In this document: positions 53,300-62,258 of the stretch, piece after piece
How the letters are laid out: each line of letters opens with the position of its first letter
Numbering within the stretch: the first letter of the stretch is position 1
Source of the DNA: Bremerella volcania
GTDB taxonomy: Bacteria > Planctomycetota > Planctomycetia > Pirellulales > Pirellulaceae
NCBI RefSeq assembly: GCF_007748115.1
Contig: NZ_CP036289.1
Span: 3,782,001 to 3,846,000 of the forward strand
DNA length: 64,000 nt
Direction: 5' to 3'
Notes under the pieces: model-generated
What the model was told of the DNA's origin: nothing
Seen by the model: only the letters and a program-made list of their open reading frames with translations
Databases searched by the model: none
Translations under genes and position numbers: made by a program

Positions 53300-55273
53300 A
53301 TGCCCGCAGCCAAAAAATTAACCTCCCATTTGGCGGTTCTGACCCTTGGTCTAGGCCTGGTGAGCGCGTTGTGGTTCTGGGGAGCTGCTCCTTCGCCGGT
53401 GGAAGCGATTCCTCATCTGATTTCCCAGCCGCACCCCTACGATTACGATTGGCCCGAAGTCTATATGACGCTGGCCAACAAGTGCGGTGGCTGCCATCGC
53501 CCCAACACGAAGCGGCTCGATATGAGTACGTACGAAGCGCTTCTGGCCGGTAAGGTTGGCAAAGATCGGTTGGTGATTCCCGGCAATCCGAAAGACTCGG
53601 CCCTGATGATGTACATCGAATGGGACGAACATGCTCAGCCTGGCTCTGGCATGCCGCGCACCCCGGAAATGCCCCCCGATAAGATGGAGTGGCTCACGAC
53701 CGGCCAGCAGGAAGCGATCTACCGTTGGATTGAGAACGGTGCCCTCGAGTACGCCCTGCCTGAGAACTGCAACATCACCCCGCTGACCGAGATGGAGTTT
53801 CCTTCGGCCAAGCAGTGTCAGTCGTGCCATCCCAAGCAGTACGACGAATGGTCGCGTTCAATGCACGCCTATGCCCAGCATAGCCCCGTGTTCGAGGCCT
53901 TCAACCTGACCCTCATGGAACGTACCAGCGGAACGCAGGGAACCTTCTGCACGCGCTGCCACACGCCGGTGGGTACCGCCCTGGGGGAAAACGGCAACCG
54001 GCGCAACATCCATCGCTCGCGAATCTCGATGGAAGGGGTCACTTGCGTCTCTTGCCATCGCCGGAGCACGAAGCATTACAAGTCCAGCGGCCGCGTTCCA
54101 GTGGAACCAGGCAAGCTGATAGACGCCTGCATGTATGGACCCTTCGACGATGCCGCAGGCGGCGAAGCGATGGGAACGCACGAGTCCCAGGGTCTGCCGT
54201 ACATCAAGACGTCGCAGTTCTGCGGCGAATGCCACGACGTGACCAACCCGCAAGGCGTACGGCTTGAAGAAGCGTTCAGCGAATGGCAAAACAGCCCGGC
54301 CGCCAAGCAAGGGATTACCTGCCAACAGTGTCACATGGGCCCCGTGCAAGGCGTTCCTTTCAAAGACTGCGAACGTCCCCTCGGACGCGCCGCGGTCGTG
54401 CCTGACGTTCCGGAAGAACAGATTCCCCTGCGACGGCTCACCGATCATACATTCGCTGGTCCCGACTACTCGCTGCTGCCTGATACCGAGTTTCCCGAGA
54501 AGCTCGACTGGATGTACGAGGTCGATTACCGCAATTGGAATACGCTCACCGAGTACCAGAAAGAAACCATCACGGAACTTCGCAAGAAGAATCGCCATAG
54601 CAATCGCATCGCCGCTCAAAAGCGCTACGAAGTCCTGTCCCAAGCAGCGGACCTCTTCGTGAGCGCCCCTCCGACGGCCGGGTGTGGCGACAAGGTTCAT
54701 ATCGACGTCGAAGTCAAAAGCAAACTGTCCGGGCACAGCTTCCCCACCGGGTTCACGGCCGAGCGGCAAGCATGGGTTTCGGTCATCGTGCATGATGAAC
54801 AAGGCCGAGTCGTCTTCAGTTCCGGCGACCTCGACGACAACGGCGACCTCCGCGACGAGCACAGCCACGCGGTGCTTGCCGGAAAGGTTCCCTACGATCG
54901 GTTCCTGCTCAATTTCCAAAACAAGTTCACCGCGCTGACCTCGGAAGGGACCGATCACTCGGTTGTTCTTTCGGTGAACCGTTTCCTGACGCCGATCAAC
55001 ATCGTGCGTCCGGCCGACGGCGTCTCGGCTTCGTTCGGTCGTCCGCCGACATTCCGTATCGCCAAGGGAAGCCTGGCTCCTCTCTCCAAGCAAGAGCAAA
55101 GCTATCCGGTACACCTGCCCAACGAGCCAGGCATCTACCGCGTCACGGCACGCCTCAATTTCCGGCACCTTCCTCCAACACTTCTGGATCGCATCGGAAC
55201 GCCTCACTTGAAGCATCTGCTCGAGGTGGTCGTCCTGCAAGAATGGTGTGGCACGATCGAGGTCACTCCATGA
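53300..55273 (+). CDS. Hexahaem cytochrome c (cytochrome c554-like) with C-terminal beta domain
   Basis: A 657-residue exported protein. After an N-terminal signal/anchor helix (about 8-28) there are six CxxCH motifs: CGGCH at about 62, CQSCH at about 173, CTRCH at about 217, CVSCH at about 248, CGECH at about 308 and CQQCH at about 340. The first belongs to a PSCyt1-like domain and the rest to a cytochrome c554-like multihaem domain. Residues about 450-650 are haem-free and beta-rich (VHIDVEVKSKLSGHSFPTG), as in some planctomycete multihaem proteins. The haem count and export point to electron transfer outside the cytoplasm. GGGAAGGA precedes the ATG at 53300. The stop overlaps the next ATG. 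Confidence 0.85.
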   Translation: MPAAKKLTSHLAVLTLGLGLVSALWFWGAAPSPVEAIPHLISQPHPYDYDWPEVYMTLANKCGGCHRPNTKRLDMSTYEALLAGKVGKDRLVIPGNPKDSALMMYIEWDEHAQPGSGMPRTPEMPPDKMEWLTTGQQEAIYRWIENGALEYALPENCNITPLTEMEFPSAKQCQSCHPKQYDEWSRSMHAYAQHSPVFEAFNLTLMERTSGTQGTFCTRCHTPVGTALGENGNRRNIHRSRISMEGVTCVSCHRRSTKHYKSSGRVPVEPGKLIDACMYGPFDDAAGGEAMGTHESQGLPYIKTSQFCGECHDVTNPQGVRLEEAFSEWQNSPAAKQGITCQQCHMGPVQGVPFKDCERPLGRAAVVPDVPEEQIPLRRLTDHTFAGPDYSLLPDTEFPEKLDWMYEVDYRNWNTLTEYQKETITELRKKNRHSNRIAAQKRYEVLSQAADLFVSAPPTAGCGDKVHIDVEVKSKLSGHSFPTGFTAERQAWVSVIVHDEQGRVVFSSGDLDDNGDLRDEHSHAVLAGKVPYDRFLLNFQNKFTALTSEGTDHSVVLSVNRFLTPINIVRPADGVSASFGRPPTFRIAKGSLAPLSKQEQSYPVHLPNEPGIYRVTARLNFRHLPPTLLDRIGTPHLKHLLEVVVLQEWCGTIEVTP

Positions 55274-56922
55274 TGGCGCGCCGGCAATCCATCCTTCAGC
55301 AACTCCTCGCTTCGACGTGGTGCTCAGCGATCCTTTGCTGCGGCTCGGTCGTGCTGGGGGACGAGTCCCTGTTCGCAGAGCCCCCCGCCTCGGGGCCGGG
55401 CGAAAGACTCGTGCGCCTATCGATCCCTCACGTCGAATATACCAACATCGGGCCAATCCACGAGTGGCTGCTTCCTCCACTGGCCGAACCGATCGAGACG
55501 CCCCTCGAAACGCCTCACTTATTGCCACTGGCTACGCCGGAGAATGCCAATAGCAAAGCGTGGAAAGACGAGCCTCTGCCACCGCTGGATGAAGAACTGT
55601 GGGAGCATGGCGGATCGTATCTCTACGCCCCTGAAGGGGATCGTCTGGGCTGGCCCTGCGAGGATGAGCACGCAGACTATGAACTACTGCGGCTGCCGGA
55701 AGATTACATCGACCCAGAACCCTTCACCCTCTTCACGCAGTTCGAAGGGGAAGAGCCGATCAAACAGTATTCGCTCGACTGGTTCGGCCCCGGGGCTTAC
55801 AACTGGGAGCCGCGCTTCGTCGCCTACGGCGGCTACCAGGTCAGTGCGATTGCCTTCAAGCAAGGCAACACGCGAAACGACGGCCTCGGGCATCAACTGC
55901 TGGTCGACCTCGACCTGCGTTTAACGGGGACCGAACGCTTTCATTTGCAGTTCCGTCCCATTGGCGATGGGAATACAGGCGGATCGTACTACCGCTTCAG
56001 CGATCCGGCCGGCTACATCGACAACAGCACCGGCGAGCCGCAGCGGTTCTGGTTCGAAGGCGAACTGCACAGCATGTTCTCCGGCTTCATGGATCCGTTC
56101 GCCGTACGCGATCTGCACATGGTTGGCGGCAAGTTTCCTTTCCAGCTGCACAACCAACTGTTGATGAACGACGAAATCCTAGGGGCCGTCATCAACAAGA
56201 ACACGCTCTTCGTCGGGAACACCAGCAACGTCAACATCCAGGCCATCTACGCAGCCAGCGACGTCGACAATGTTGCGGACGCCAGCAGCCGGATGTACGG
56301 AACGAACGTCAGCGTCGACTACAAAAAGGTCTTCTACGAAGGGTCGTATCTGTACGTCGAAACGCCTGATGCCGCCGGCCGAGATCAACACTTCGCTGCC
56401 ATCAGCCGCACCCAGTTTCATGGACGGCTGAACTATGCGACACGGGCTCTGTTCAAGTTCGGCGACGAAGCCGGCACGGGGTCAGGCGAACTGTTCGTCC
56501 TGGAAACGAACTACACGTACCTGATGCCTGCCCATCCGCTGGGCATCGAGTCAGGCGTCGCTTACTGCAACGTGTTCTACGCGACCGACGGCTGGAACTC
56601 GGCCGCCGGGGGCAACTTCAACCGTTTGCGAGCCGCCTTCGACGTGAACCCACTGGTGGCGATCTCGACGGGTACCAGCCTCGGAGAGAACTACGGGGCT
56701 TCGCTCGGAATCCAGTTGTTCCGTCATCACGAAGATGAATCGATCGCTCCGGAAATCGCCTTCCAAACCCCCAACGGCGACTTCGTTTACGGCTTTGGCC
56801 TCCGCTACCAGCGAAAGACCGGCAAGCGGACCTTCTTTGAAGTCCTAGGGGTGCTGAACCTCTCCGATAACGAGGCTCTTCGCCGTGATGGCGTGTTCGT
56901 CTCGGAAACGATCCTCTTCTAA
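55270..56922 (+). CDS. Outer-membrane beta-barrel protein coupled to the hexahaem cytochrome
   Basis: A 550-residue exported protein with a signal peptide (LASTWCSAILCCGSVVL). An N-terminal region of about 150 residues is Pro/Glu-rich and probably periplasmic. The rest is a run of alternating amphipathic strands with aromatic girdles (RFHLQFRPIGDGNTGGSYYR; GELFVLETNYTYLM) and short turns. The final residue is Phe, in GVFVSETILF, the classical C-terminal signature of outer-membrane barrels. Its ATG overlaps the upstream cytochrome stop as ATGA, so the two are translationally coupled. It could be a porin or a sheath for an electron conduit; sequence alone does not decide. Confidence 0.75.
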   Translation: MMARRQSILQQLLASTWCSAILCCGSVVLGDESLFAEPPASGPGERLVRLSIPHVEYTNIGPIHEWLLPPLAEPIETPLETPHLLPLATPENANSKAWKDEPLPPLDEELWEHGGSYLYAPEGDRLGWPCEDEHADYELLRLPEDYIDPEPFTLFTQFEGEEPIKQYSLDWFGPGAYNWEPRFVAYGGYQVSAIAFKQGNTRNDGLGHQLLVDLDLRLTGTERFHLQFRPIGDGNTGGSYYRFSDPAGYIDNSTGEPQRFWFEGELHSMFSGFMDPFAVRDLHMVGGKFPFQLHNQLLMNDEILGAVINKNTLFVGNTSNVNIQAIYAASDVDNVADASSRMYGTNVSVDYKKVFYEGSYLYVETPDAAGRDQHFAAISRTQFHGRLNYATRALFKFGDEAGTGSGELFVLETNYTYLMPAHPLGIESGVAYCNVFYATDGWNSAAGGNFNRLRAAFDVNPLVAISTGTSLGENYGASLGIQLFRHHEDESIAPEIAFQTPNGDFVYGFGLRYQRKTGKRTFFEVLGVLNLSDNEALRRDGVFVSETILF

Positions 56923-57023
56923 TCTGTCTTCGTTAAACTTCCGCGGCGATGGTTCCTCACGCTTGCCAATCGATTACAATCGGGCAATCCCCTGCTCTTT
57001 TTCCTCGATCGATTTGAGCCAAG

Positions 57024-58163
57024 ATGCGACTTTACCAATCTATTGCCGCGGGCATTGCCGTGGTGCTGAGCGCTACGCCCCTGGTTGCCGGCGAAGCAGC
57101 CGAATTGACCCAAAAGATCAACGCGATCAGCGAAGAAGCCCTCGGTTATCCCGAGGCCGTCAAAGCGGTCACCAAGCTTAGCCAGATGAACGCCGACGCG
57201 ATTCCCGAAGTGTTGGCGGCCATGAAACAAGATCGCCCCGTGGCGGCCAACTGGCTGCGAGGTGCCGTCGAGGCAATCGCCGACAAGGCCCGGCAAGAAG
57301 GGACGCCGATCGCCAATGAAACGCTGATCGAGTTCATCGAGACCAAGACGCACGCTCCCAAGTCGCGATCGGTGGCGTATCATCTACTCAAGCAGCAGGA
57401 CGAAGAGGCGGCCAAGAAGCTGGTCCCCGGCTTCGAAAACGATGCTTCCTTGGAACTGCGTCTGTTGGCTGTCGATCGGCTGATGGAAGACGCCAAGGCG
57501 AAGGTCAAGGACGAACAAAAAGAAGAAGCCATCGCGATCTATCAACAAGCATTGACCGCCACGCGCAACGCGCACCAGGCCAGCTTGATCGCCGACGCGC
57601 TGAAGGAACTGGAAGTCGAAGTCGATACGACCGAGCATTTCGGTTTCCTCAAGAACTGGCACGTAATCGCCGCGTTTGAGTTCGCCAAGGGAGATGGCTT
57701 CGACGCCGTCTATCCGCCGGAGAAAGAAATCGACCTGGAAGCTTCCTACCCCGGCAAGCTGATCGACGAGATCCCTGCCCCCGCCAAGTGGCAACCGCTT
57801 CAGCTGGGCTCCGGCGAGAAGCGAGTCGATTTCAACAAGGCGTTTGCCCCGGTGAAGGAAGTCGTCGGCTACGCCGTCACCACCTTCGATAGCGACGAAG
57901 CCCAGGAAGTCGAACTGCGATGGGGTTCTCCCAACGCGACCAAAGTCTGGGTCAACGGCGAACTGGTTGCCTCGGACAAGGTCTACCATGCCGGCGACAA
58001 CTTCGATCAATACACGGCCAAGGCCAAGCTGAAACCAGGCGAGAACACGATTCTGGTCAAGCTGGTGCAGAACGAGCAAACCCAATCGTGGACCAACGTG
58101 TGGCACTTTGAACTGCGAGTGTGCGACCACCTGGGCACCGCCATTGCCGATGCGAAACCTTAA
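57024..58163 (+). CDS. Secreted HEAT-like/beta-sandwich protein, unknown function
   Basis: A 379-residue exported protein with a signal peptide (AAGIAVVLSATPLVAG). The N-terminal two thirds (about 25-190) are helical and repeat-like (AVTKLSQMNADAIPEVLAAM, NASLELRLLAVDRLM style), resembling HEAT repeats. The C-terminal part (about 215-375) is a jelly-roll or carbohydrate-binding-like beta domain with VELRWGSPNATKVWVNGELV and GENTILVKLVQN, a module common in planctomycete secreted proteins. It precedes the PQQ-propeller gene by 23 bases on the same strand, so the two are probably one unit. Confidence 0.75.
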   Translation: MRLYQSIAAGIAVVLSATPLVAGEAAELTQKINAISEEALGYPEAVKAVTKLSQMNADAIPEVLAAMKQDRPVAANWLRGAVEAIADKARQEGTPIANETLIEFIETKTHAPKSRSVAYHLLKQQDEEAAKKLVPGFENDASLELRLLAVDRLMEDAKAKVKDEQKEEAIAIYQQALTATRNAHQASLIADALKELEVEVDTTEHFGFLKNWHVIAAFEFAKGDGFDAVYPPEKEIDLEASYPGKLIDEIPAPAKWQPLQLGSGEKRVDFNKAFAPVKEVVGYAVTTFDSDEAQEVELRWGSPNATKVWVNGELVASDKVYHAGDNFDQYTAKAKLKPGENTILVKLVQNEQTQSWTNVWHFELRVCDHLGTAIADAKP

Positions 58164-58186
58164 CCCTCGAGCGCGGAAACCGACCG

Positions 58187-59401
58187 ATGCGTATCCTACT
58201 TAGTTTATTGTGCCTGGCCGCGATCGTTTCGACCACAGCTGCCGACTGGCGACAGTTCCGCGGCAACGACACCACCGGATCCTCCGCCTCGTGCGAACTG
58301 CCGGACAAGTGGTCGGCTGATGATGAGAACGTTGCCTGGAAGGTCGAACTGCCAGGCCGCGGGCCGTCGAGTCCGATCATGGTCGACGGAAAGGTCATCG
58401 TCACCACCGCCGATGGAGCCGATCTCGAACAGCTGCATGTGCTGTGCTTTTCCGCCGAAGACGGTAAGAAGCTGTGGCAACGCAATTTCTGGGCAACCGG
58501 CCGAACGTTCTGTCACCCGCAAACAACGCCTGCCGCACCGAGCCCCGTAAGTGACGGAAAGCACGTGTATGCCTTCTTCGGTTCCAGCGACCTGTTGTGC
58601 CTGGACCTGGATGGAAACCTAAAGTGGTACCGAGGTCTCGGTCACGAACACCCCAAGGCGGGTAACGACGTCGGCATGGCCAGTTCGCCGATCGTGCTCG
58701 ACGATACGGTCGTGGTGCAGATCGAAAACCAAGGCGATTCGTTCGCTGCCGGGATCAACGCCGAGAACGGTCAAACGCGTTGGTTCCTGCCGCGCTCGGA
58801 ACGAGCCAACTGGGCGTCACCCATTGCATTAAAGTCCGTCAAGTCAGGGGACGAGAGCGTTGCCCTGCTGCAGAACGGCGACGGAGTCACGGCCGTTTCC
58901 TCGAAGAGTGGCGTCGTCCTGTGGGAACTCGGCGGCGGGGCGTCGACGATTTCCACTTCCCTGACCACCGGCGACCAGGCCTTCATCGTCTCGAAAGGCC
59001 TGACGGTGCTCGACTTGAAGGATCCTCGCGTCAAGCCAGAGATCATCTGGGAAGCCAACAAGCTGAATCCCAATTCCATGAGCCCCATCCTGCACGATGG
59101 CAAGGTCTACACCATCAACGGCAGCGGAGTGCTCAACTGCGGAGACGCTGCTACCGGCGATCTTGATTGGTCGCTGCGTCTGAAGGGGAAATTCTGGGCC
59201 ACCCCGGTCATCGCCGGCCAGAAGCTGATTGCCATCAATTACGATGGGCTGGCCATGGTGGTCGACCTGTCTGGCAAAAAAGGGGAGATCGTCGAAGAAA
59301 TCGACATGGGCGAACACATTCAGGCAACGCCTGCCCTGGGCGACAATGCGATATACATCAAAGGAGATCACCACCTGTGGAAGATCGCTGGCAAGCAGTA
59401 A
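58187..59401 (+). CDS. Secreted PQQ-like beta-propeller protein
   Basis: A 404-residue exported protein with a short signal peptide (LLSLLCLAAIVSTTAA) and a beta-propeller made of PQQ-like repeats. Typical blade motifs are DWRQFRGNDTTGSS at the start, CFSAEDGKKLWQRNFW, DLDGNLKWYRGLG, and DAATGDLDWSLRLKGKFWA. It lacks a recognisable PQQ-binding dehydrogenase active site, so it is more likely a binding or scaffold protein than an alcohol dehydrogenase. The ATG at 58187 begins the signal peptide; an in-frame start at 58121 lies in the previous gene. It follows the HEAT-like gene by 23 bases. Confidence 0.87.
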   Translation: MRILLSLLCLAAIVSTTAADWRQFRGNDTTGSSASCELPDKWSADDENVAWKVELPGRGPSSPIMVDGKVIVTTADGADLEQLHVLCFSAEDGKKLWQRNFWATGRTFCHPQTTPAAPSPVSDGKHVYAFFGSSDLLCLDLDGNLKWYRGLGHEHPKAGNDVGMASSPIVLDDTVVVQIENQGDSFAAGINAENGQTRWFLPRSERANWASPIALKSVKSGDESVALLQNGDGVTAVSSKSGVVLWELGGGASTISTSLTTGDQAFIVSKGLTVLDLKDPRVKPEIIWEANKLNPNSMSPILHDGKVYTINGSGVLNCGDAATGDLDWSLRLKGKFWATPVIAGQKLIAINYDGLAMVVDLSGKKGEIVEEIDMGEHIQATPALGDNAIYIKGDHHLWKIAGKQ

Positions 59402-59445
59402 ACTACAAGACATAACTCGTTACCTTACTTGCTTGAAGATGCACC

Positions 59446-60723
59446 GTGGTTGCTGAAATTGCCATTGCTCCGTGTGGTCCTATTACGGGATCGATTCGCC
59501 CCCCCGGCTCGAAAAGTCTTACCAACCGAGCTTTGATTATCGCTGCGCTGGCCAAAGGTCAATCGACGCTGACGGGTGCGCTCGAAAGCGAAGACACGGA
59601 AGTGATGATCGACAGCCTTCGTCGGATTGGCGTTTCCATCGCCCACGATCCGGCGAACCACACGCTGACCGTCGAAGGCAACGGCGGCAAGTTTCGCGGC
59701 GATAATACCGAGATGTTCATCGCCAACAGCGGTACCTCGATGCGTTTTCTCACCGCCCTGGCAACCCTCGGCACCGGCACGTTTCGCCTGGACGGAATCG
59801 CCCGGATGCGCGAGCGCCCCATCGGCGACCTGATCGAAGCGCTCCGGCAGCTAGGTGCCAACATCCGTACGGAACTCGACAACGCATGTCCTCCCGTGCT
59901 TGTTGATGCCCAGGGACTGCCTGGCGGAAAGGCCACCATCGCTGGCAACATCAGCAGCCAATACCTCAGTGGCCTTTTGATGGCCGCCCCTTACGCTTCC
60001 AGCGAAGTTCAACTGGAAGTCGACGGCGAATTGGTTTCGCAGCCGTACGTCCGCATGACGACGCAGATCATGCGTGACTTTGGCGTCACGCTCCAGGAAA
60101 ACGATTGTCGCCGCTTCGTCATCCCCGGCGGGCAAACGTATCGCGGGCGCGAGTATGCCATCGAACCGGATGCTTCCGCGGCAAGCTATTTCTGGGGAGC
60201 CGCCGCCGTCAGTGGCGGCCAGGTTACCGTCGAAGGGCTCTCGCGCGATGCGCTGCAAGGTGACGTCGGCTTCTGCGAAGCGCTCGCCCAGATGGGCTGC
60301 CAGGTAGAGTACCAGGCCGATCAGATCACCGTCACCGGCGGAACGCTTCGCGGCATCCACATCGACATGGGCGAAATCAGCGATACGGTCCAAACCCTGG
60401 CCGCCGTGGCACTGTTTGCCGATGGCCCCACCACGATTACCGGCGTCGCCCATAACCGCCACAAAGAGACCGACCGGATCGGTGACCTGGCGTGCGAGCT
60501 TCGCAAACTCGGAGCGGCCGTCGACGAACGGGAAGACGGGATGACCATCACGCCAGGAAAGCCGCAGCCGGCTCGAATCGAAACGTACAATGATCACCGA
60601 ATGGCCATGAGCCTGGCCCTGGTCGGCCTTCGCCAAGAAGGAATCGTGATCCTCAACCCGGGCTGTACGAGCAAAACGTATCCTCACTTCTTTGAGGACC
60701 TGGCAAAGATCTGCGGCAGCTAG
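59446..60723 (+). CDS. aroA: 5-enolpyruvylshikimate-3-phosphate synthase
   Basis: A 425-residue EPSP synthase, the usual length. It joins PEP and shikimate 3-phosphate in the sixth step of the shikimate pathway to aromatic amino acids, in the cytoplasm. The N-terminal [20 protein letters not shown] with its key Lys, [16 protein letters not shown] near 90, and the late [11 protein letters not shown] and [11 protein letters not shown] blocks are all typical. The GTG at 59446 is the start; a nearby ATG is out of frame. No other aro gene is near. The TAG stop falls inside the left arm of a 164-bp palindromic repeat element, so that element supplied the gene end. Confidence 0.96.
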   Translation: MVAEIAIAPCGPITGSIRPPGSKSLTNRALIIAALAKGQSTLTGALESEDTEVMIDSLRRIGVSIAHDPANHTLTVEGNGGKFRGDNTEMFIANSGTSMRFLTALATLGTGTFRLDGIARMRERPIGDLIEALRQLGANIRTELDNACPPVLVDAQGLPGGKATIAGNISSQYLSGLLMAAPYASSEVQLEVDGELVSQPYVRMTTQIMRDFGVTLQENDCRRFVIPGGQTYRGREYAIEPDASAASYFWGAAAVSGGQVTVEGLSRDALQGDVGFCEALAQMGCQVEYQADQITVTGGTLRGIHIDMGEISDTVQTLAAVALFADGPTTITGVAHNRHKETDRIGDLACELRKLGAAVDEREDGMTITPGKPQPARIETYNDHRMAMSLALVGLRQEGIVILNPGCTSKTYPHFFEDLAKICGS

Positions 60724-60883
60724 AGCGTTTCCAAGTTAGGTGTAGCGTCCTGGGCGTCGGCGAGGCAAGCTGGACAAGGCGACCGAAGCAGGCGAATCCT
60801 CTAGATTCGCCGATGCAGGTCAACGAAGTCCCGTGCGGCAGCAGCCAGCCAAAGACGCTACAGATGAGTTGGAAACGCTCTAG
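60720..60883. repeat. 164-bp palindromic repeat element overlapping the aroA stop
   Basis: The two ends are 30-base inverted arms, 60720-60749 and 60854-60883, both starting CTAGAGCGTTTCCAA when read inward and ending TGTAGCGTC, with 25 of 30 bases matching. The middle holds a perfect hairpin, GGCGAATC (60791-60798) and GATTCGCC (60804-60811), centred on the same point as the outer arms, so the whole element can fold into one long imperfect hairpin. It encodes no protein. It looks like a MITE or REP-like mobile repeat. Confidence 0.8.
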
Positions 60884-60903
60884 TCTTGGGCTGAGTACGA
60901 TCA

Positions 60904-60932
60904 AGAAAAAGAAAAAGCCGCACGAAGCGGCT
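60904..60932 (-). terminator. Terminator of the zinc-ribbon gene
   Basis: AGCCGC (60916-60921) pairs with GCGGCT (60927-60932), with a 5-base loop. On the minus strand the hairpin is followed by TTTTTCTTTTTC. It lies 52 bases beyond the stop of the zinc-ribbon gene. Confidence 0.8.
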
Positions 60933-60984
60933 AATGGCCAGCGCCGGCGATCAAGCCGAGGCTTTCACGGATCGAACGCAAGTC

Positions 60985-61230
60985 TTAGTTCGACCCGAAG
61001 GTTGCTGGAAATTGCGTGCCGGACAGGCCTCTTCCGAGGTAGGCGTCGGCCTTGTGAAGTGCATCCTCCACAGGGTTTGTCAGCGGGGGACTGATCATAT
61101 CCGGGTCATGCGAGATAAAACCGGCACCGCAATGCTGGCAGGATACTTCGAGGCCAAGATACTCGACCTTGACCTGCAGCTTTCGGCCGCACGTGGGGCA
61201 GGGTTGGACGAAGTACGTGACTTTACACAC
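60985..61230 (-). CDS. Small zinc-ribbon protein
   Basis: An 81-residue protein with two Cys pairs, CPTC and CQHC, 17 residues apart (PCPTCGRKLQVKVEYLG, VSCQHCGAGF), an evident zinc ribbon. The C-terminal 40 residues are polar and end in TFGSN. The start is chosen as the GTG at 61230, which has AGGAG 8 bases upstream; the frame stays open to 61329 but the added residues look unlike protein. Planctomycetes have many short proteins with this knuckle, some followed by a larger domain. The role may be nucleic-acid or protein binding. A good terminator follows. Confidence 0.65.
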   Translation of the reverse strand: MCKVTYFVQPCPTCGRKLQVKVEYLGLEVSCQHCGAGFISHDPDMISPPLTNPVEDALHKADAYLGRGLSGTQFPATFGSN

Positions 61231-61601
61231 GACGGCATCTCCTACTACCGCAACTGCTGATAAGTGTTGCCGAGAGACGACAGGCCCGACAACGTTCCAG
61301 CAGTATAGGAAAACACTGACGAAAAGCAACCGAAAAATCTGGCCTACGGTATATCAACACCTCTTTATAGCCACTACTAGGGAACCTAAACCTAAATTAA
61401 AGCTATTCATCTCTTTCTCCTCAATCGCTCCAAATTGACCAAATTCAGTTGATATCTCGGGTACCAGAGTTTTTTACCCCTATTCCGAGGGGCATGTCTT
61501 TCGATCATTTAAGTGTGATCTATCCTTCTTAAGAGTGGGCAGGCAAAGTTCAGAACCAGAAAAAAAATTGCCTGAAACGTGCAAAAGGATCGGGGGAAAC
61601 C
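61231..61601 (+). other. 371-base divergent AT-rich intergenic region
   Basis: It lies between the zinc-ribbon gene (leftward) and a small secreted protein gene (rightward) and is clearly AT-richer than the coding parts. A ribosome binding site GGGGGAAA is visible just before 61602. No full consensus promoter, RNA gene or repeat was found. Confidence 0.4.
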
Positions 61602-62258
61602 ATGCACTGGCTGAGGATTAACCACACGTCTCGCGTCGTGGTAAGCGCGCTTTGTATTTGGGTCGCCTGCTGCGCTGCAGCGTCCGCCGAGCCTGTTCAA
61701 CCTGAGTTTTCCACGCTGAAACGACTCGTTCGGCAGTACTTCTACAACGCACGCACCGGCAACAAGCCCATCTTGCTGACGCAAAGCCAGATTCTCGATC
61801 TGATGGAATCCCTGCGGGGGATGCATATCTACATCCCAGGCCGCAATCAGATTGCTCGCAGCTTTCCCCATGATCGTGAGTTTTTCGCTCGCTTCATCCT
61901 CGATGAACTCGCCCATGAGCCTGCTTGCAAATTTCCCGACGACCCGACATTCCTGCTGCAGAGAATCGATGCGATGTGTACTTCGCACGAATCGATCCGC
62001 CAATTAATGCGATTGGCCGGCAGGGGGGAAAGCCTCTGTCCAACGTGGATACCGGCCGATCCGCTGTTTCCTTCGCTGGAATCGGCGCGGCTGCAAGATC
62101 TGCTGGATGAGCATGGCGTAGAAAACGCCACCCAGGCCAGTCCCAGACGGCGCAACTACACGATCGAGCATTTGCTCGATGTATTGGAAAGCGTCTACAA
62201 CACTCCGGCGGCTGAATCGACAACCGCCGTCACCTCATTTGACACGTTGGGCCGATAG
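61602..62258 (+). CDS. Small secreted protein, unknown function
   Basis: A 218-residue protein with a signal peptide (VVVSALCIWVACCAAASA). The mature part is helical, with ILDLMESLRGMHIYIPGRNQ and FFARFILDELAHEP segments and two Cys far apart (CKFPDD and SLCPTW), possibly a disulfide. No family is recognised. GGGGGAAACC lies just before the ATG. Its last 24 bases overlap the end of the converging cyclophilin gene, an antisense overlap of both C termini. Confidence 0.65.
   Translation: MHWLRINHTSRVVVSALCIWVACCAAASAEPVQPEFSTLKRLVRQYFYNARTGNKPILLTQSQILDLMESLRGMHIYIPGRNQIARSFPHDREFFARFILDELAHEPACKFPDDPTFLLQRIDAMCTSHESIRQLMRLAGRGESLCPTWIPADPLFPSLESARLQDLLDEHGVENATQASPRRRNYTIEHLLDVLESVYNTPAAESTTAVTSFDTLGR

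Noticed and set aside
53858-55528. 556-codon minus-strand frame across the cytochrome gene
   Set aside because: The opposite strand encodes the hexahaem cytochrome with six CxxCH motifs, so this frame is a shadow.
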